Source of the DNA: Hornefia porci
GTDB lineage: Bacteria > Bacillota > Clostridia > Peptostreptococcales > Anaerovoracaceae
NCBI RefSeq assembly: GCF_001940235.1
Contig: NZ_MJIE01000001.1
Coordinates: forward strand, 2,739,544 to 2,803,543
DNA length: 64,000 nucleotides
Reading direction: 5' to 3'
The notes under the pieces are model-generated. The model worked only from the letters and a program-made list of their open reading frames with translations, searched no databases and had not been told where the DNA came from. The number at the start of each line of letters is the position of its first letter. The stretch's first letter is position 1. Shown piece after piece: positions 16,077 to 25,154 of the stretch. A program made the translations under genes and the position numbers.

Positions 16077-17513
16077 TCAGTGATATCCGATCTGCACCGC
16101 GATGACCAGAAAAACGCACGCTGCGACGGCCCATACCGCCCAGATCGGCGCCAGGAAGCGGAACCACTTTTTGTACGGGATGTGGCAGATCGCCAGCGCA
16201 GCCATCAGCTCTCCGCTGGTCGGGGTAACTACATTTGTAAAGGCGTCACCCATCTGGAACGCCAGGACAGCCACCTGCCGGTTCAGTCCCAGAACGTCTG
16301 ACAGAGGCGCCATAAACGGCATCGTGACCGCGGCCTGTCCGGAGCCGGACGGAATCATGATATTCAGGAGATCCTGCAGGACGAACATTCCGCTGGCGGT
16401 GACGCTGTGAGGCAGATCCTGCAGCAGATTGCCCATGGCCCAGACCATGGTGTCCATGATTCCGGCGTCAGTCAGAATGTTGGTGACGGCCTTGCACATT
16501 CCGATAATCAGAGCGGCCCAGAGGAGATTGGAGCAGCCTTTGACGAACTGCTCGGCGACCGTGCTCGGCCCGATTTTTCCGATGATCGCCACAAGCACCA
16601 TGACGATCAGAAAAATGGCGGACATTTCATCGATATAGAAGTGGAGCCTGATGATGCAGAAGGCAACGGCCACAAAGGCTCCCGCGAACACGACCAGAAT
16701 CAGCGCTTCTCTTCTGGTCATGGGCTGCACCTCTCCAAGATCCAGCTGCTCCGCGTATTTTCGGTCGGTTTCCAGCATTTCGTTGCGTTCCGGATGGTTC
16801 CGGACCATACGCGCGTGGCGCATGACCATGATGCTGGTCAGCGTGGCCAGAACCGCCCAGACGATCCAGCGGTACCACATTCCGGAGAACATTCCGAGTC
16901 CGGAGATGTTTTGAGCGACGCCTACGGTGAACGCGTTCATCATGCCTCCCGCATAGCCGACGGCCGAGGATACAAAGAGAAGGGCGACTGCGGTGATGGA
17001 GTCAAAGCCCACCGCAACGCAGATGATATACATCAGCGGCAGAAACGCAAGATATTCCTCGCAGCAGGCCGCCGTTGCGGAGATCAGAGAGAACAGGAAA
17101 ATGCTAACCGGAACCAGCAGCATCTCTTTTCCCTTCAGTCTGATGACCAGGTTGGATAGTCCCGCGTGCAGCGCGCCGGTGTATTCCACGACCTGGAAAA
17201 CGCCTCCCATAATCAGCAGAAAGAAGATGATGTCGCCGGCTCCCTGCAGCCCCTTTGTAAAGGACATGAACAGATCGAACCAGCCCAGCGGCTTCTGCGT
17301 TACGAAGCGGAATGAGTCCATATCGATTTTGTCGTAATCCGCGCCCTTTACCGCGATGCGGTCAAAGGAGCCGGCCGGAATCAGCCAGGTGGCGATCGCC
17401 GCGATGACGATAATAACCGCCAGAATTACCATCGGATCTACCGATTTTTTCTGTTTTACCGTCTCCGGCGGGCTCAGCATTTCTTCTTGTTCCATTGTTT
17501 TTTCTTTTTCCAT
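16077..17513 (-). CDS. yfcC: YfcC-family carrier
   Basis: 478 residues with about 12 membrane segments. It carries the marks of the YfcC/DcuC-like family: IIVIAAIATWLIPAGSFDR near the start, the repeated segments FLPLMYIICVAVGFDSITAV and MIPSGSGQAAVTMPFMAPLS, and DAFTNVVTPTSGELMAALA. Members carry amino acids or C4-dicarboxylates in anaerobes. The start has GGAGG six bases upstream. It lies behind a long repeat-rich leader (17.5-18.0 kb) and before pepD on the same strand. Confidence 0.85.
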   Translation of the reverse strand: MEKEKTMEQEEMLSPPETVKQKKSVDPMVILAVIIVIAAIATWLIPAGSFDRIAVKGADYDKIDMDSFRFVTQKPLGWFDLFMSFTKGLQGAGDIIFFLLIMGGVFQVVEYTGALHAGLSNLVIRLKGKEMLLVPVSIFLFSLISATAACCEEYLAFLPLMYIICVAVGFDSITAVALLFVSSAVGYAGGMMNAFTVGVAQNISGLGMFSGMWYRWIVWAVLATLTSIMVMRHARMVRNHPERNEMLETDRKYAEQLDLGEVQPMTRREALILVVFAGAFVAVAFCIIRLHFYIDEMSAIFLIVMVLVAIIGKIGPSTVAEQFVKGCSNLLWAALIIGMCKAVTNILTDAGIMDTMVWAMGNLLQDLPHSVTASGMFVLQDLLNIMIPSGSGQAAVTMPFMAPLSDVLGLNRQVAVLAFQMGDAFTNVVTPTSGELMAALAICHIPYKKWFRFLAPIWAVWAVAACVFLVIAVQIGYH

Positions 17514-17544
17514 TCTGTTCCTCCATGGTATGTCGTATGCACAA

Positions 17545-17955
17545 ATATTTATTGCGTGATCAGCCGCCGAATACGCTCGAAATATCGGTAATCCAAAGAG
17601 CGTATTCGGCGGTGCGCCGCGGTGCTGCTGACAGACAGCCGCCAGCGTCCGTGAAGTCCGACGGGGACTTCATTAGCAGGCACTAATTAATGCGTGCTCA
17701 GCTACCGAATATGCTTGAAATATCAATAATACAAAGAGCATATTCGGTAGCCTGCCGCAGGGTTTTCGGGCGTTTCATCCAAAAAATCCTGCGGCAGAGG
17801 GATTCGGAAACGGCCGAATCCCTGAGCACAAGCATCAATTAGTGTCTGCCGGCGCACTCTTCCATATGGATGGTGCGCCGCGGCGCTGCTGACAGACAGC
17901 CGTCAGCGTCCGTGAAGTCCGACGGGGACTTCATTAGCAGGCACTAATTATACCA
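17545..17955. repeat. Mosaic of palindromic intergenic repeats
   Basis: Two about 80-bp direct copies (17611-17691 and 17872-17950) share GTGCGCCGCGG, GCTGCTGACAGACAGCCG, a GAAGTCC/GGACTTC hairpin and end in TTAGCAGGCACTAATTA. Two 15-bp hairpins (17564-17612 and 17701-17751) share an almost fixed loop, with three compensated base-pair changes in the stem. Two further hairpins follow (CTGCCGCAGG/CCTGCGGCAG near 17752-17797, GGGATTCGG/CCGAATCCC near 17799-17823). On the minus strand this is the leader region of yfcC. Confidence 0.75.
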
Positions 17956-18045
17956 TAGAAATTTTATGAGGGTCAACAAAGAAGCCGACGTAACGTATGA
18001 AAAAAGAACCCGAAAAAAACCGGGCGCAAAGCCGGGCGCGGGATA

Positions 18046-18078
18046 CGAAAAAGGGCCGCTGCAAATATGCAACAGCCC
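18046..18078 (-). terminator. Terminator of gdhA
   Basis: On the minus strand GGGCTGTTGCA pairs with TGCAGCGGCCC (11 bp, two G-U pairs) followed by TTTTTC, 25 bases after the gdhA stop. Confidence 0.8.
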
Positions 18079-18101
18079 CTGTTGTTATCTGTGGAACAAG
18101 A

Positions 18102-19445
18102 TTATACGATACCCTGCAGCATCATTGCCTTTGCGACTCTTTCAAATCCGGCAATGTTCGCGCCCTTGACCAGGTCGTAGCCCAGGTTGTATCTCTCGCT
18201 GGCTTCTGCGGACTCTTTGTGGATGTTCACCATGATGCCCTCCAGCTGATTGTAGACGTCCTCCTTGGACCAGATCAGATGCTCTGCGTTCTGCGCCATC
18301 TCCAGGCAGGAGCATGCTACGCCGCCCGCATTGGCCGCCTTGGCAGGTCCGACGATGATTCCGTTCTCCTGCATGTAAGCGATCGCCTCGTTGGTGGTCG
18401 GCATGTTGGAGCCTTCGCAGTAGAACTTAGCTCCGCTGGCTACGATGTTTTTCGCATCCTCCATGTGAACCTCGTTCTGGGTCGCGCACGGAATGTACAG
18501 GTCAGCCTTGACCTCCCACGGTTTCTTGCCTGCGACAAATTTGGAACCCGGGAATTTGTCTGCGTAAGGAGCGCAGATGTTCTTTCCGGAGGCTCTCAGC
18601 TCGAGCAGGAAGTCTTCCTTCTCTCCGGTGATTCCGTCTTCGTCCAGGATGTAGCCGTCCGGTCCGGAAATCGTGATGACCTTCGCACCCAGCTGATTCA
18701 GCTTCTGGATGGTTCCCCAGGAAACGTTGCCGAATCCGGATACGACGACGGTCTTGCCCTCCAGGGACTCGCCGCAGTGTTTCAGCATCTCTCTCGCAAA
18801 GAAGACGATACCGTATCCGGTCGCCTCGGTTCTTCCGGCCAGTCCGCCGTTCTCCGTGCCCTTGCCGGTCCAGGTTCCGTCATAGACGTTGGTCAGTCTC
18901 TTGTACTGTCCGAACATGTAGCCGATTTCTCTTCCGCCTACGCCCAGGTCGCCGGCAGGTACGTCTGTGTTCGGTCCGATGTGGCGGAACAGCTCCGTAA
19001 CAAAGGACTGGCAGAATCTCATGACTTCCGCGTCTGATTTACCGTTTGGATCAAAATCAGCGCCACCCTTGCCGCCGCCGATCGGAAGACCGGTCAGACT
19101 GTTCTTGAAGATCTGCTCAAATCCGAGGAACTTCAGGATTCCGGGATAGACGTTCGGAGCGAATCTCAAACCGCCTTTATAGGGGCCGAGAGCGCTGCTG
19201 AACTCGAATCTGTAACCTCTGTTGACATGAACCTTGCCGTTGTCGTCAACCCAGGGAACTCTGAACTGCACGCCTCTTTCAGGCTCGATCAGACGCTCTA
19301 CCAGACCAGCTTCAATGTACTCAGGATGCGCTTCCAGAACCGGTTCGATGGAAGTGAGAACTTCCTCTACGGTCTGAAGGAATTCCGGCTCGCCAGGATT
19401 CTTTTCCTTCGCAATATCAATGTACTGCTGAACTAAATTTCCCAT
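18102..19445 (-). CDS. gdhA: Glutamate dehydrogenase (hexameric class)
   Basis: 447 residues, typical of the hexameric NAD(P)-dependent enzyme. It contains GGLRFAPNVYPGILKFLGFE, the catalytic Lys region GGGKGGADFDPNGKSD, DVPAGDLGVGGREIGYMFGQ, and the Rossmann motif VSGFGNVSWG. It interconverts glutamate and 2-oxoglutarate, a main step in glutamate fermentation and ammonia assimilation. The start at 19445 has AGGAG; a longer frame to 19553 has no ribosome site. It is monocistronic, with its own promoter and terminator. Confidence 0.95.
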   Translation of the reverse strand: MGNLVQQYIDIAKEKNPGEPEFLQTVEEVLTSIEPVLEAHPEYIEAGLVERLIEPERGVQFRVPWVDDNGKVHVNRGYRFEFSSALGPYKGGLRFAPNVYPGILKFLGFEQIFKNSLTGLPIGGGKGGADFDPNGKSDAEVMRFCQSFVTELFRHIGPNTDVPAGDLGVGGREIGYMFGQYKRLTNVYDGTWTGKGTENGGLAGRTEATGYGIVFFAREMLKHCGESLEGKTVVVSGFGNVSWGTIQKLNQLGAKVITISGPDGYILDEDGITGEKEDFLLELRASGKNICAPYADKFPGSKFVAGKKPWEVKADLYIPCATQNEVHMEDAKNIVASGAKFYCEGSNMPTTNEAIAYMQENGIIVGPAKAANAGGVACSCLEMAQNAEHLIWSKEDVYNQLEGIMVNIHKESAEASERYNLGYDLVKGANIAGFERVAKAMMLQGIV

Positions 19446-19510
19446 TTTGATCTCCTCTTTTCTCTTATTAAATATAGTTTCAAAATGCGTATACATTAAT
19501 GGACAACTCA

Positions 19511-19538
19511 AATATAACACTTTAGATTTTTTTGTCAA
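19511..19538 (-). promoter_or_regulatory. Promoter of gdhA
   Basis: On the minus strand TTGACA (19538-19533), 16 bases, TATATT (19516-19511). Confidence 0.55.
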
Positions 19539-19608
19539 TGGAAGAAAGAGCAAGATTTTCTGATTCTTTTGTTTTTCTTGACGAACACAGATTTGATGGC
19601 TGATTTTG

Positions 19609-19637
19609 TTGCCACATATTTTCTTTTGCGGTATAAT
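19609..19637 (+). promoter_or_regulatory. Promoter of mgtE
   Basis: TTGCCA (19609-19614), 17 bases, TATAAT (19632-19637), giving a start near 19644 and a leader of about 300 bases. Confidence 0.7.
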
Positions 19638-19643
19638 AATCTA

Positions 19644-19952
19644 ATGTATGTTCATGAAATTCCCGCCGGACTTTCATGGACGATGACAAAGGTCAGTTAA
19701 CAGTGCCGCGGCGCATATGCCGACTGTGATTTGTGCCGGCGCACACTGAGTTCAGAAAGGAAGTGAGGACATGGAAAACGTTCCGGACGGCAATCGAAGC
19801 AGCGTACCGTTGTGCAGCAAAACAAATCCTGACCTCACGGCAGAATACGACTGAATCATGCTTTGTACCGCGAAAGACTGCCCGCGGCCCGCAGCGCATG
19901 CTCTCCCGTGTTCCCCGTGAGAGGGGAATACTGAAGAAGGGAGAACAATCCA
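19644..19952 (+). promoter_or_regulatory. Long structured leader of mgtE
   Basis: About 309 bases between the promoter and the mgtE start. Visible pairings are CATGAAA/TTTCATG (about 19651-19677), GTGCCG with CGGCGCAC (about 19702-19745), GTGAGG (19763-19768) with CCTCAC (19833-19838), and TTCCCC/GGGGAA just before the ribosome site (about 19919-19930). A magnesium-sensing leader would be expected here, but the standard M-box core is not recognisable. A 75-codon frame inside it looks like chance. Confidence 0.4.
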
Positions 19953-21350
19953 ATGGATAATTACGAAGACAAGGACCTCATGCTGGAGGAATCTCTCGAC
20001 AAAATCATGGAACTGCTGGTGGACAAACAGTATTTCCGGGCCAGAGACGAGCTTCTGAAATATAATGAAGCGGATATCGCAGAGCTGCTGGAGGAGATCA
20101 TCGACGACAGCGGAATCCAGATGGCGGTGATTCTGTTCCGGCTGCTTCCGAAAAACATTTCAGTTGAGGTTTTTTCCTATCTGCCGTCGAACGATCAGGT
20201 GGATATCATCAACGAGATTACAGATAAGGAAATCACCTATATCATCCAGGAGATGGACTTCGACGACAAAATCGACGTTCTGGAGGAACTGCCGGCCAAC
20301 ATCGTAGACAAGATCCTGGAGAAAGCGCCGAAGAACGAGAGAAAGCAGATTAACACATTCCTGAACTATCCGGAGAACAGCGCGGGAAGTCTGATGACGC
20401 CGGAATATATTTCGCTGATGAAGGACTGGACCGTTCGGGAGGCGCTGGAGCATATTAAAAAAGAAGGAATCGATGCGGAAACCATTTATACCTGCTACGT
20501 CAAGGATACGGGGCGGAAGCTTATCGGCATCGTGTCGCTGTCCACGCTGGTGGTGACGGATGACGCCGTGAAAATCAAGGATATCATGGTCACGGACTAC
20601 ATCTATGAGGATGTGGACGACGATCAGGAGGAGGTTTCCGAGGATTTCAAGAAATACGGATATCTGGCTCTGCCGGTGGTGGACAGTGAACACCGGCTGG
20701 TCGGCATCATCACCTTTGACGATATTCTGGACGTTATGGAGGACGAGGCGACAGAGGATATCGAGCGTATGAACGGCGTCATCGATTTCGATGATTCGGA
20801 CCGGGGGTATCTGGATACGTCGGTGTGGCAGCACGCGCTGAACCGCCTGCCCTGGCTGATCATTCTGATGGTGGCGTACATTTTTACCGGACGTATCGTG
20901 ACCAACTTCGAGACGTCGCTGTCCAAGGTAATCGAGCTGGTGGCGTTCATGCCGATGCTCATGGGAACCGGAGGAAATACGGGATCCCAGGCGGCGACGC
21001 TGATTATCCGGGGCCTGGCCACGGACGAGGTGGATACGGACGACGCGCTCCGGGTGCTCTGGAAGGAAATGCGTGTCGGCGTGATCATCGGCGTGATTCT
21101 CAGCGTGCTGAACTATCTGAGAATCTATTTCATTGACGGAATCCATAATCCCGGCATCGCTCTGACGGTCTGCACCTCGATGGTGTTTATCGTCATCTTT
21201 GCCAAAATCATCGGGAGCATGATTCCGTTGATCGTCAAGAAGATTCACCTGGACCCGGCTCTGATCGCCAACCCGGCGATTTCCTCTGTGTCTGATGCGG
21301 TGGCGCTCAGCATTTACTTTGCGATGGCGCAGATTTTCCTGCCGATATGA
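19953..21350 (+). CDS. mgtE: Magnesium transporter MgtE
   Basis: 465 residues with the MgtE layout: N-terminal helical domain (1-130, DLMLEESLDKIMELL), two CBS domains (about 135-260, SLMTPEYISL, HRLVGIITFDDILDV), a connecting helix and five membrane segments with the signature MGTGGNTGSQAATLIIRGL. It is a Mg2+ channel gated by cytoplasmic Mg2+. GAAGGGAG precedes the ATG. It has its own promoter and long leader. Confidence 0.95.
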   Translation: MDNYEDKDLMLEESLDKIMELLVDKQYFRARDELLKYNEADIAELLEEIIDDSGIQMAVILFRLLPKNISVEVFSYLPSNDQVDIINEITDKEITYIIQEMDFDDKIDVLEELPANIVDKILEKAPKNERKQINTFLNYPENSAGSLMTPEYISLMKDWTVREALEHIKKEGIDAETIYTCYVKDTGRKLIGIVSLSTLVVTDDAVKIKDIMVTDYIYEDVDDDQEEVSEDFKKYGYLALPVVDSEHRLVGIITFDDILDVMEDEATEDIERMNGVIDFDDSDRGYLDTSVWQHALNRLPWLIILMVAYIFTGRIVTNFETSLSKVIELVAFMPMLMGTGGNTGSQAATLIIRGLATDEVDTDDALRVLWKEMRVGVIIGVILSVLNYLRIYFIDGIHNPGIALTVCTSMVFIVIFAKIIGSMIPLIVKKIHLDPALIANPAISSVSDAVALSIYFAMAQIFLPI

Positions 21351-21422
21351 CCGGCCGGAAATCGTCGGCAGCAATACAGTACGACAGGACTGAAGCAGAA
21401 ACCATGACAGTGGAGGTGTGAC

Positions 21423-22355
21423 ATGACGGAAAACTATGAAATCACAAAGAAAACGGTTCATAAGCTGCTCCCCCGGAGGTCTCCCTATATTCATAAGGGT
21501 GACTGCGGTCGGGCGCTGATTCTGGCCGGCGCGTCAGGTATGGCCGGTGCGGCGGTTCTCGCTGTCCGTGCGTCAATGCGAAGCGGCGCGGGGCTGACTT
21601 ATATCTGTACGCCGAAGGCAAATTACCAGGTGCTGCAGACCGCGGCTCCGGAGGCAATCTGCGTTGACTGGGACAGGGTGGCCGATAAGCTGGCCGGGAG
21701 AGGGAACGACCCCTGGAACTATGACGTGATCGCGTTCGGTCCGGGAATGGGAGTGTCCGCCTCCGCCAGGAGGATGCTGAAGGCGATTCTGCTCAGCTAC
21801 GACGGTCCTCTGGTTATCGATGCGGACGGACTGAACCTGCTGGCCAGAGAACCTGAGCTCACGGGCTTCGCACAGAACTACAGCGGGGAACTGATTCTGA
21901 CGCCCCATGTGGGAGAGGCGAAACGTCTGCTGGAGGACGTGAACCTGGATCAGACCACCTCGCGGGAGGAGATGGCGGAAGCGCTTGTGAGGAAATTCCG
22001 CGGAATTGCGATCCTGAAGGGTGCCGGAACGCTGGTCGCGCGGTACAGCTCCGCGCTGAAGACCGGAGCAGTTACGGCCTGGCGCAATACCTCAGGGAAT
22101 CCGGGAATGGCCACAGGCGGAGCCGGAGATGTGCTGACCGGCGTGATAGCCGCACTGACGGCGCAGGGGCTTTCCCCCTGGGACGCGGCGAGAGCGGGCG
22201 TGCTGATTCACGGGGCGGCCGGAGATCTTGCGGCGGATGACAAAGGCGAATACGGCTTGATCGCCAGCGATATCGTGGAGGAGCTGCCGTATGCAATAGA
22301 TGAAATTATCAACATGGATGTAACAGGAGACGAAGATGAAGAGAGAAAATCGTGA
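21423..22355 (+). CDS. nnrD: ADP-dependent NAD(P)H-hydrate dehydratase
   Basis: 310 residues, ribokinase-like fold. Motifs: HKGDCGRALILAGASGMAGA near the start, AFGPGMG, VIDADGLNLL, LTPHVGEAKRLL, and the catalytic NPGMATGGAGDVLTG. It repairs hydrated NAD(P)H at the cost of ADP. The usual epimerase partner domain is not fused to it. GGAGG lies before the ATG, and the gene overlaps tktN by 20 bases, so the two are probably co-transcribed. Confidence 0.9.
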   Translation: MTENYEITKKTVHKLLPRRSPYIHKGDCGRALILAGASGMAGAAVLAVRASMRSGAGLTYICTPKANYQVLQTAAPEAICVDWDRVADKLAGRGNDPWNYDVIAFGPGMGVSASARRMLKAILLSYDGPLVIDADGLNLLAREPELTGFAQNYSGELILTPHVGEAKRLLEDVNLDQTTSREEMAEALVRKFRGIAILKGAGTLVARYSSALKTGAVTAWRNTSGNPGMATGGAGDVLTGVIAALTAQGLSPWDAARAGVLIHGAAGDLAADDKGEYGLIASDIVEELPYAIDEIINMDVTGDEDEERKS

Positions 22356-23163
22356 GTACTATGAGAACATCGCCGCCAGGGTGCGGATGGATGTGATCCG
22401 GGCCGTCTACCACGCCGGTTCCGGGCATCCGGGCGGCTCCCTGTCTGCGGCGGATATTCTTACGGCGCTGTACTTCGGAGAGATGAACATCGATCCGGAG
22501 AACCCGAAGATGGAGGGACGGGACCGTTTCGTTCTCTCCAAGGGACACGCGGTTCCGGCGCAGTATGCGGCGCTGGGCGAGCGGGGATATTATCCGGTGG
22601 AGGATATGATGAGTCTGCGCAAGCTGGGAAGTCCTTTCCAGGGGCATGGAAACATGCTGAAGGTGCCCGGCGTGGAGATGTCGACAGGCTCTCTGGGACA
22701 GGGCTTTTCCGTAGCCGCGGGCATGGCGATCGGGAACAAAGTCAACGCCGACGGCTCTCGCGTTTATGTGCTGCTCGGCGACGGCGAGCTTCAGGAGGGC
22801 ATCGTCTGGGAGGCCGCGATGGCGGCCGGCCATTATAAGCTGGACGACCTCTGTGCCATCGTGGACTGGAACGGTCTCCAGATCGACGGCGAAAATGACA
22901 GCGTTATGACAGTGACGCCCATCGCGGAAAAGTTCCGGGCCTTCGGCTGGCATACAGCAGAGATCGACGGTCATGATTTCGATCAGATCTTCGCGGCTCT
23001 CGACGAGGCGCGGGAAGTGAAGGGACAGCCCTCGGTGATCATCGCCAGAACCGTGAAGGGCAAAGGCGTGTCGTTTATGGAGAATCAGGCCGGATGGCAC
23101 GGCAAGGCGCCGGACGAGGAACAGGCGAAGAAAGCGGTTGAAGAACTGGGAGGTGAATGGTAA
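22336..23163 (+). CDS. tktN: Transketolase, N-terminal subunit
   Basis: 275 residues holding the thiamine diphosphate-binding half: HAGSGHPGGSLSAADIL, LSKGHAVPAQYAAL, STGSLGQGFSVAAGMA, and the metal-binding GDGELQEGIVWEAAM...N motif. As a split enzyme it needs the C-terminal subunit encoded directly downstream (TAATG overlap). It serves the non-oxidative pentose phosphate pathway. AGGAG precedes the ATG. Confidence 0.93.
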   Translation: MKRENREYYENIAARVRMDVIRAVYHAGSGHPGGSLSAADILTALYFGEMNIDPENPKMEGRDRFVLSKGHAVPAQYAALGERGYYPVEDMMSLRKLGSPFQGHGNMLKVPGVEMSTGSLGQGFSVAAGMAIGNKVNADGSRVYVLLGDGELQEGIVWEAAMAAGHYKLDDLCAIVDWNGLQIDGENDSVMTVTPIAEKFRAFGWHTAEIDGHDFDQIFAALDEAREVKGQPSVIIARTVKGKGVSFMENQAGWHGKAPDEEQAKKAVEELGGEW

Positions 23164-24092
23164 TGGCAGATAAGATTGCGACAAGAGCCGCCTACGGCGA
23201 ATTTCTGGTAGAGGAAGGCGCGAGAAACCCGGATCTGATTGTAATGGACGCTGACCTTTCCGGTTCCACCAAGACAAAGGACTTTGCGAAGAAGTACCCG
23301 GACCGCTTTTTCAACGCGGGAATCGCGGAACAGAATCTGATGGGAATGGCGACGGGAATCGCGCTCTCCGGCAAAACCGTGTGCGCGTCCACCTTCGCGA
23401 TGTTTGCCAGCGGAAGAGCCTTTGAGATCATCCGCAATTCAATCGGTTATACGGGAGCGAACGTCAAGGTCTGCGCGACCCATGCGGGAATCACCGTCGG
23501 AGAAGACGGGGCCAGCCACCAGACCTTTGAGGATCTGGCGCTGATGCGGACCATTCCGGGAATGACGGTGGTGTCACCCTGTGATGCGGCCAGCGCGAAA
23601 ATTCTTCTGAAGCAGGTCGTGGACATGAAGGGACCGGCCTATGTCCGTCTGGGAAGAGCCGGCGTCCCGGTATTCTATGACGGGGACGCGGAGCTTACGC
23701 TCGGAAAGGGCAATCAGCTGCGCGAAGGAAGAGACGTTACCGTAATCGCGAACGGCATCATGGTGGCTTCCGCGATGGACGCGGCGTCCCACCTGGCGGA
23801 GGAAGGCATCGACGTGCGCGTTATCGACATGCACACCATCAAGCCGCTGGATACGGAGATCATCCGCAGAGCGGCAGAGGAGACCGGAAAAATCGTGACG
23901 GCGGAGGAGCACTCCGTAATCGGCGGACTGGGAAGCGCCGTGGCGGAATTCACCTCCCGCGAGTGCCCGGTGAAGATCGCAATGGTGGGGCAGCAGGATG
24001 TTTACGGAGAATCCGGAAAGCCGGATGAACTCAGAGATAAATATGGTATGACGGCTCGGGATATCGTTGCGGCGGTACGGGCGCTCTACTGA
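23163..24092 (+). CDS. tktC: Transketolase, C-terminal subunit
   Basis: 309 residues: pyrimidine-binding domain with the catalytic Glu region FNAGIAEQNLMGMATGIALS and THAGITVGEDGASHQ, then the C-terminal domain (DMHTIKPLD, EEHSVIGGLGSAVAEF). ATG 23163 overlaps the stop of tktN and is nine bases after GGGAGG; ATG 23157 is also in frame but too close. It forms the active enzyme with TktN. Confidence 0.93.
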   Translation: MADKIATRAAYGEFLVEEGARNPDLIVMDADLSGSTKTKDFAKKYPDRFFNAGIAEQNLMGMATGIALSGKTVCASTFAMFASGRAFEIIRNSIGYTGANVKVCATHAGITVGEDGASHQTFEDLALMRTIPGMTVVSPCDAASAKILLKQVVDMKGPAYVRLGRAGVPVFYDGDAELTLGKGNQLREGRDVTVIANGIMVASAMDAASHLAEEGIDVRVIDMHTIKPLDTEIIRRAAEETGKIVTAEEHSVIGGLGSAVAEFTSRECPVKIAMVGQQDVYGESGKPDELRDKYGMTARDIVAAVRALY

Positions 24093-24113
24093 TATTCAGC
24101 TTTTGCAGAGAAC

Positions 24114-24160
24114 GGGGGCTGTGTCATCAGGCGAATCATCGCAGGTGCGCAGCCCCTTTT
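24114..24160 (+). terminator. Terminator of nnrD-tktNC
   Basis: GGGGCTG and CAGCCCC enclose a loop of about 28 bases, followed by TTTTT. Confidence 0.7.
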
Positions 24161-24163
24161 TCG

Positions 24164-24277
24164 CGGCCGGAGCGTCTTGCTGCGCGGGCGGCGCAAATTC
24201 ACGGCCGGAGCGTCTTGCTGCGCGGGCGGCGCAAATTCGCGGCCGGAGTGCCTTGCCGCGCGGGCGGCGTAATCCCT
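24164..24277. repeat. Three tandem 38-bp GC-rich repeats
   Basis: Units start at 24164, 24202 and 24240 with CGGCCGGAGCGTCTTGC. The first two differ by almost nothing; the third has a few changes. No gene overlaps them; they lie between the tkt terminator and the ftsE promoter. Confidence 0.9.
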
Positions 24278-24351
24278 TCGGCCGGCGCACCCCGGCTTTT
24301 GTTCCTGCCCCCGGGGAAGACCGCCTTCACAAAACCTTCATACGGAGAAGG

Positions 24352-24380
24352 TTTGCAAAACGGAAAAAACATGGTATACT
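24352..24380 (+). promoter_or_regulatory. Promoter of ftsEX operon
   Basis: TTTGCA (24352-24357), 17 bases, TATACT (24375-24380), 58 bases before ftsE. Confidence 0.55.
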
Positions 24381-24437
24381 ATACGAGTTATTAAGAAAAC
24401 TTAAGAAATACTCCAGGTACAAAGGACAGCATTTTAT

Positions 24438-25154
24438 ATGATAACATTTACAAACGTAACGAAGATGTACGGAGAGAATGTTGGACTGGAGAACGCCAGT
24501 GTCAACATTGAAAACGGAGACTTCGTATTTTTGGTTGGTCCCAGCGGCGCCGGGAAGTCCACGTTTATCAAGCTTATTCTGAAGGAGCTTGACGCGGACG
24601 CCGGAAAGATCCAGGTCGGCGAATACGATGTGACCAACCTCTCGAACCGTCAGATACCGCAGCTGAGACGGAAAATCGGAATCGTGTTTCAGGATTTCCG
24701 CCTGCTGCCGAAGAAAACCGTATTTGAAAATGTGGCTTTTGCCATGGAAATCATGCATAAGAGCCGCCGTCAGATCCGCAAAAGGGTGCCTCAGGTTCTG
24801 ACTCTGGTGGGAATCGGAGACAAGGCCAAGCGGTATCCGCAGGAGCTTTCCGCGGGTGAACAGCAGCGTGTGGCCATTGCAAGAGCCATCATCAACAACC
24901 CCAAGGTGCTGATCGCGGACGAGCCTACCGGGAATCTTGACCCGGACACCGCGACCGGCATTATGCAGCTTCTGGATGAGATCAATGAGACCGGAACGAC
25001 CATCGTCATGGTGACCCACGCGAAGGACATCGTGGACCGCATGAACAAGCGTGTCATCGCCATTGAATCCGGTCATATCGTGCGGGACGATTACGGACAG
25101 TACGGATATGACGAGGATGACGATTACAGGGAGGAGGTCTTCACGGATGATTAG
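24438..25154 (+). CDS. ftsE: Cell division ATP-binding protein FtsE
   Basis: 238 residues: Walker A GPSGAGKS, Q-loop GIVFQDFRLLP, signature ELSAGEQQRVAIARA, Walker B VLIADEPTGNLD. The C-terminal 20 residues are very acidic. With FtsX it forms the membrane complex that drives peptidoglycan hydrolases at division. It overlaps ftsX by 8 bases. Confidence 0.95.
   Translation: MITFTNVTKMYGENVGLENASVNIENGDFVFLVGPSGAGKSTFIKLILKELDADAGKIQVGEYDVTNLSNRQIPQLRRKIGIVFQDFRLLPKKTVFENVAFAMEIMHKSRRQIRKRVPQVLTLVGIGDKAKRYPQELSAGEQQRVAIARAIINNPKVLIADEPTGNLDPDTATGIMQLLDEINETGTTIVMVTHAKDIVDRMNKRVIAIESGHIVRDDYGQYGYDEDDDYREEVFTDD

Noticed and set aside
19733..19960. 75-codon frame in the mgtE leader
   Set aside because: Basic, compositionally odd product that runs into the mgtE start; the region is better explained as a structured leader.
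20160..21494. 444-codon minus-strand frame opposite mgtE
   Set aside because: Shadow of mgtE; low-complexity His/Arg/Asp-rich product.
24164..24277. CRISPR array
   Set aside because: Repeats are directly adjacent without spacers and there are no cas genes anywhere in the window.
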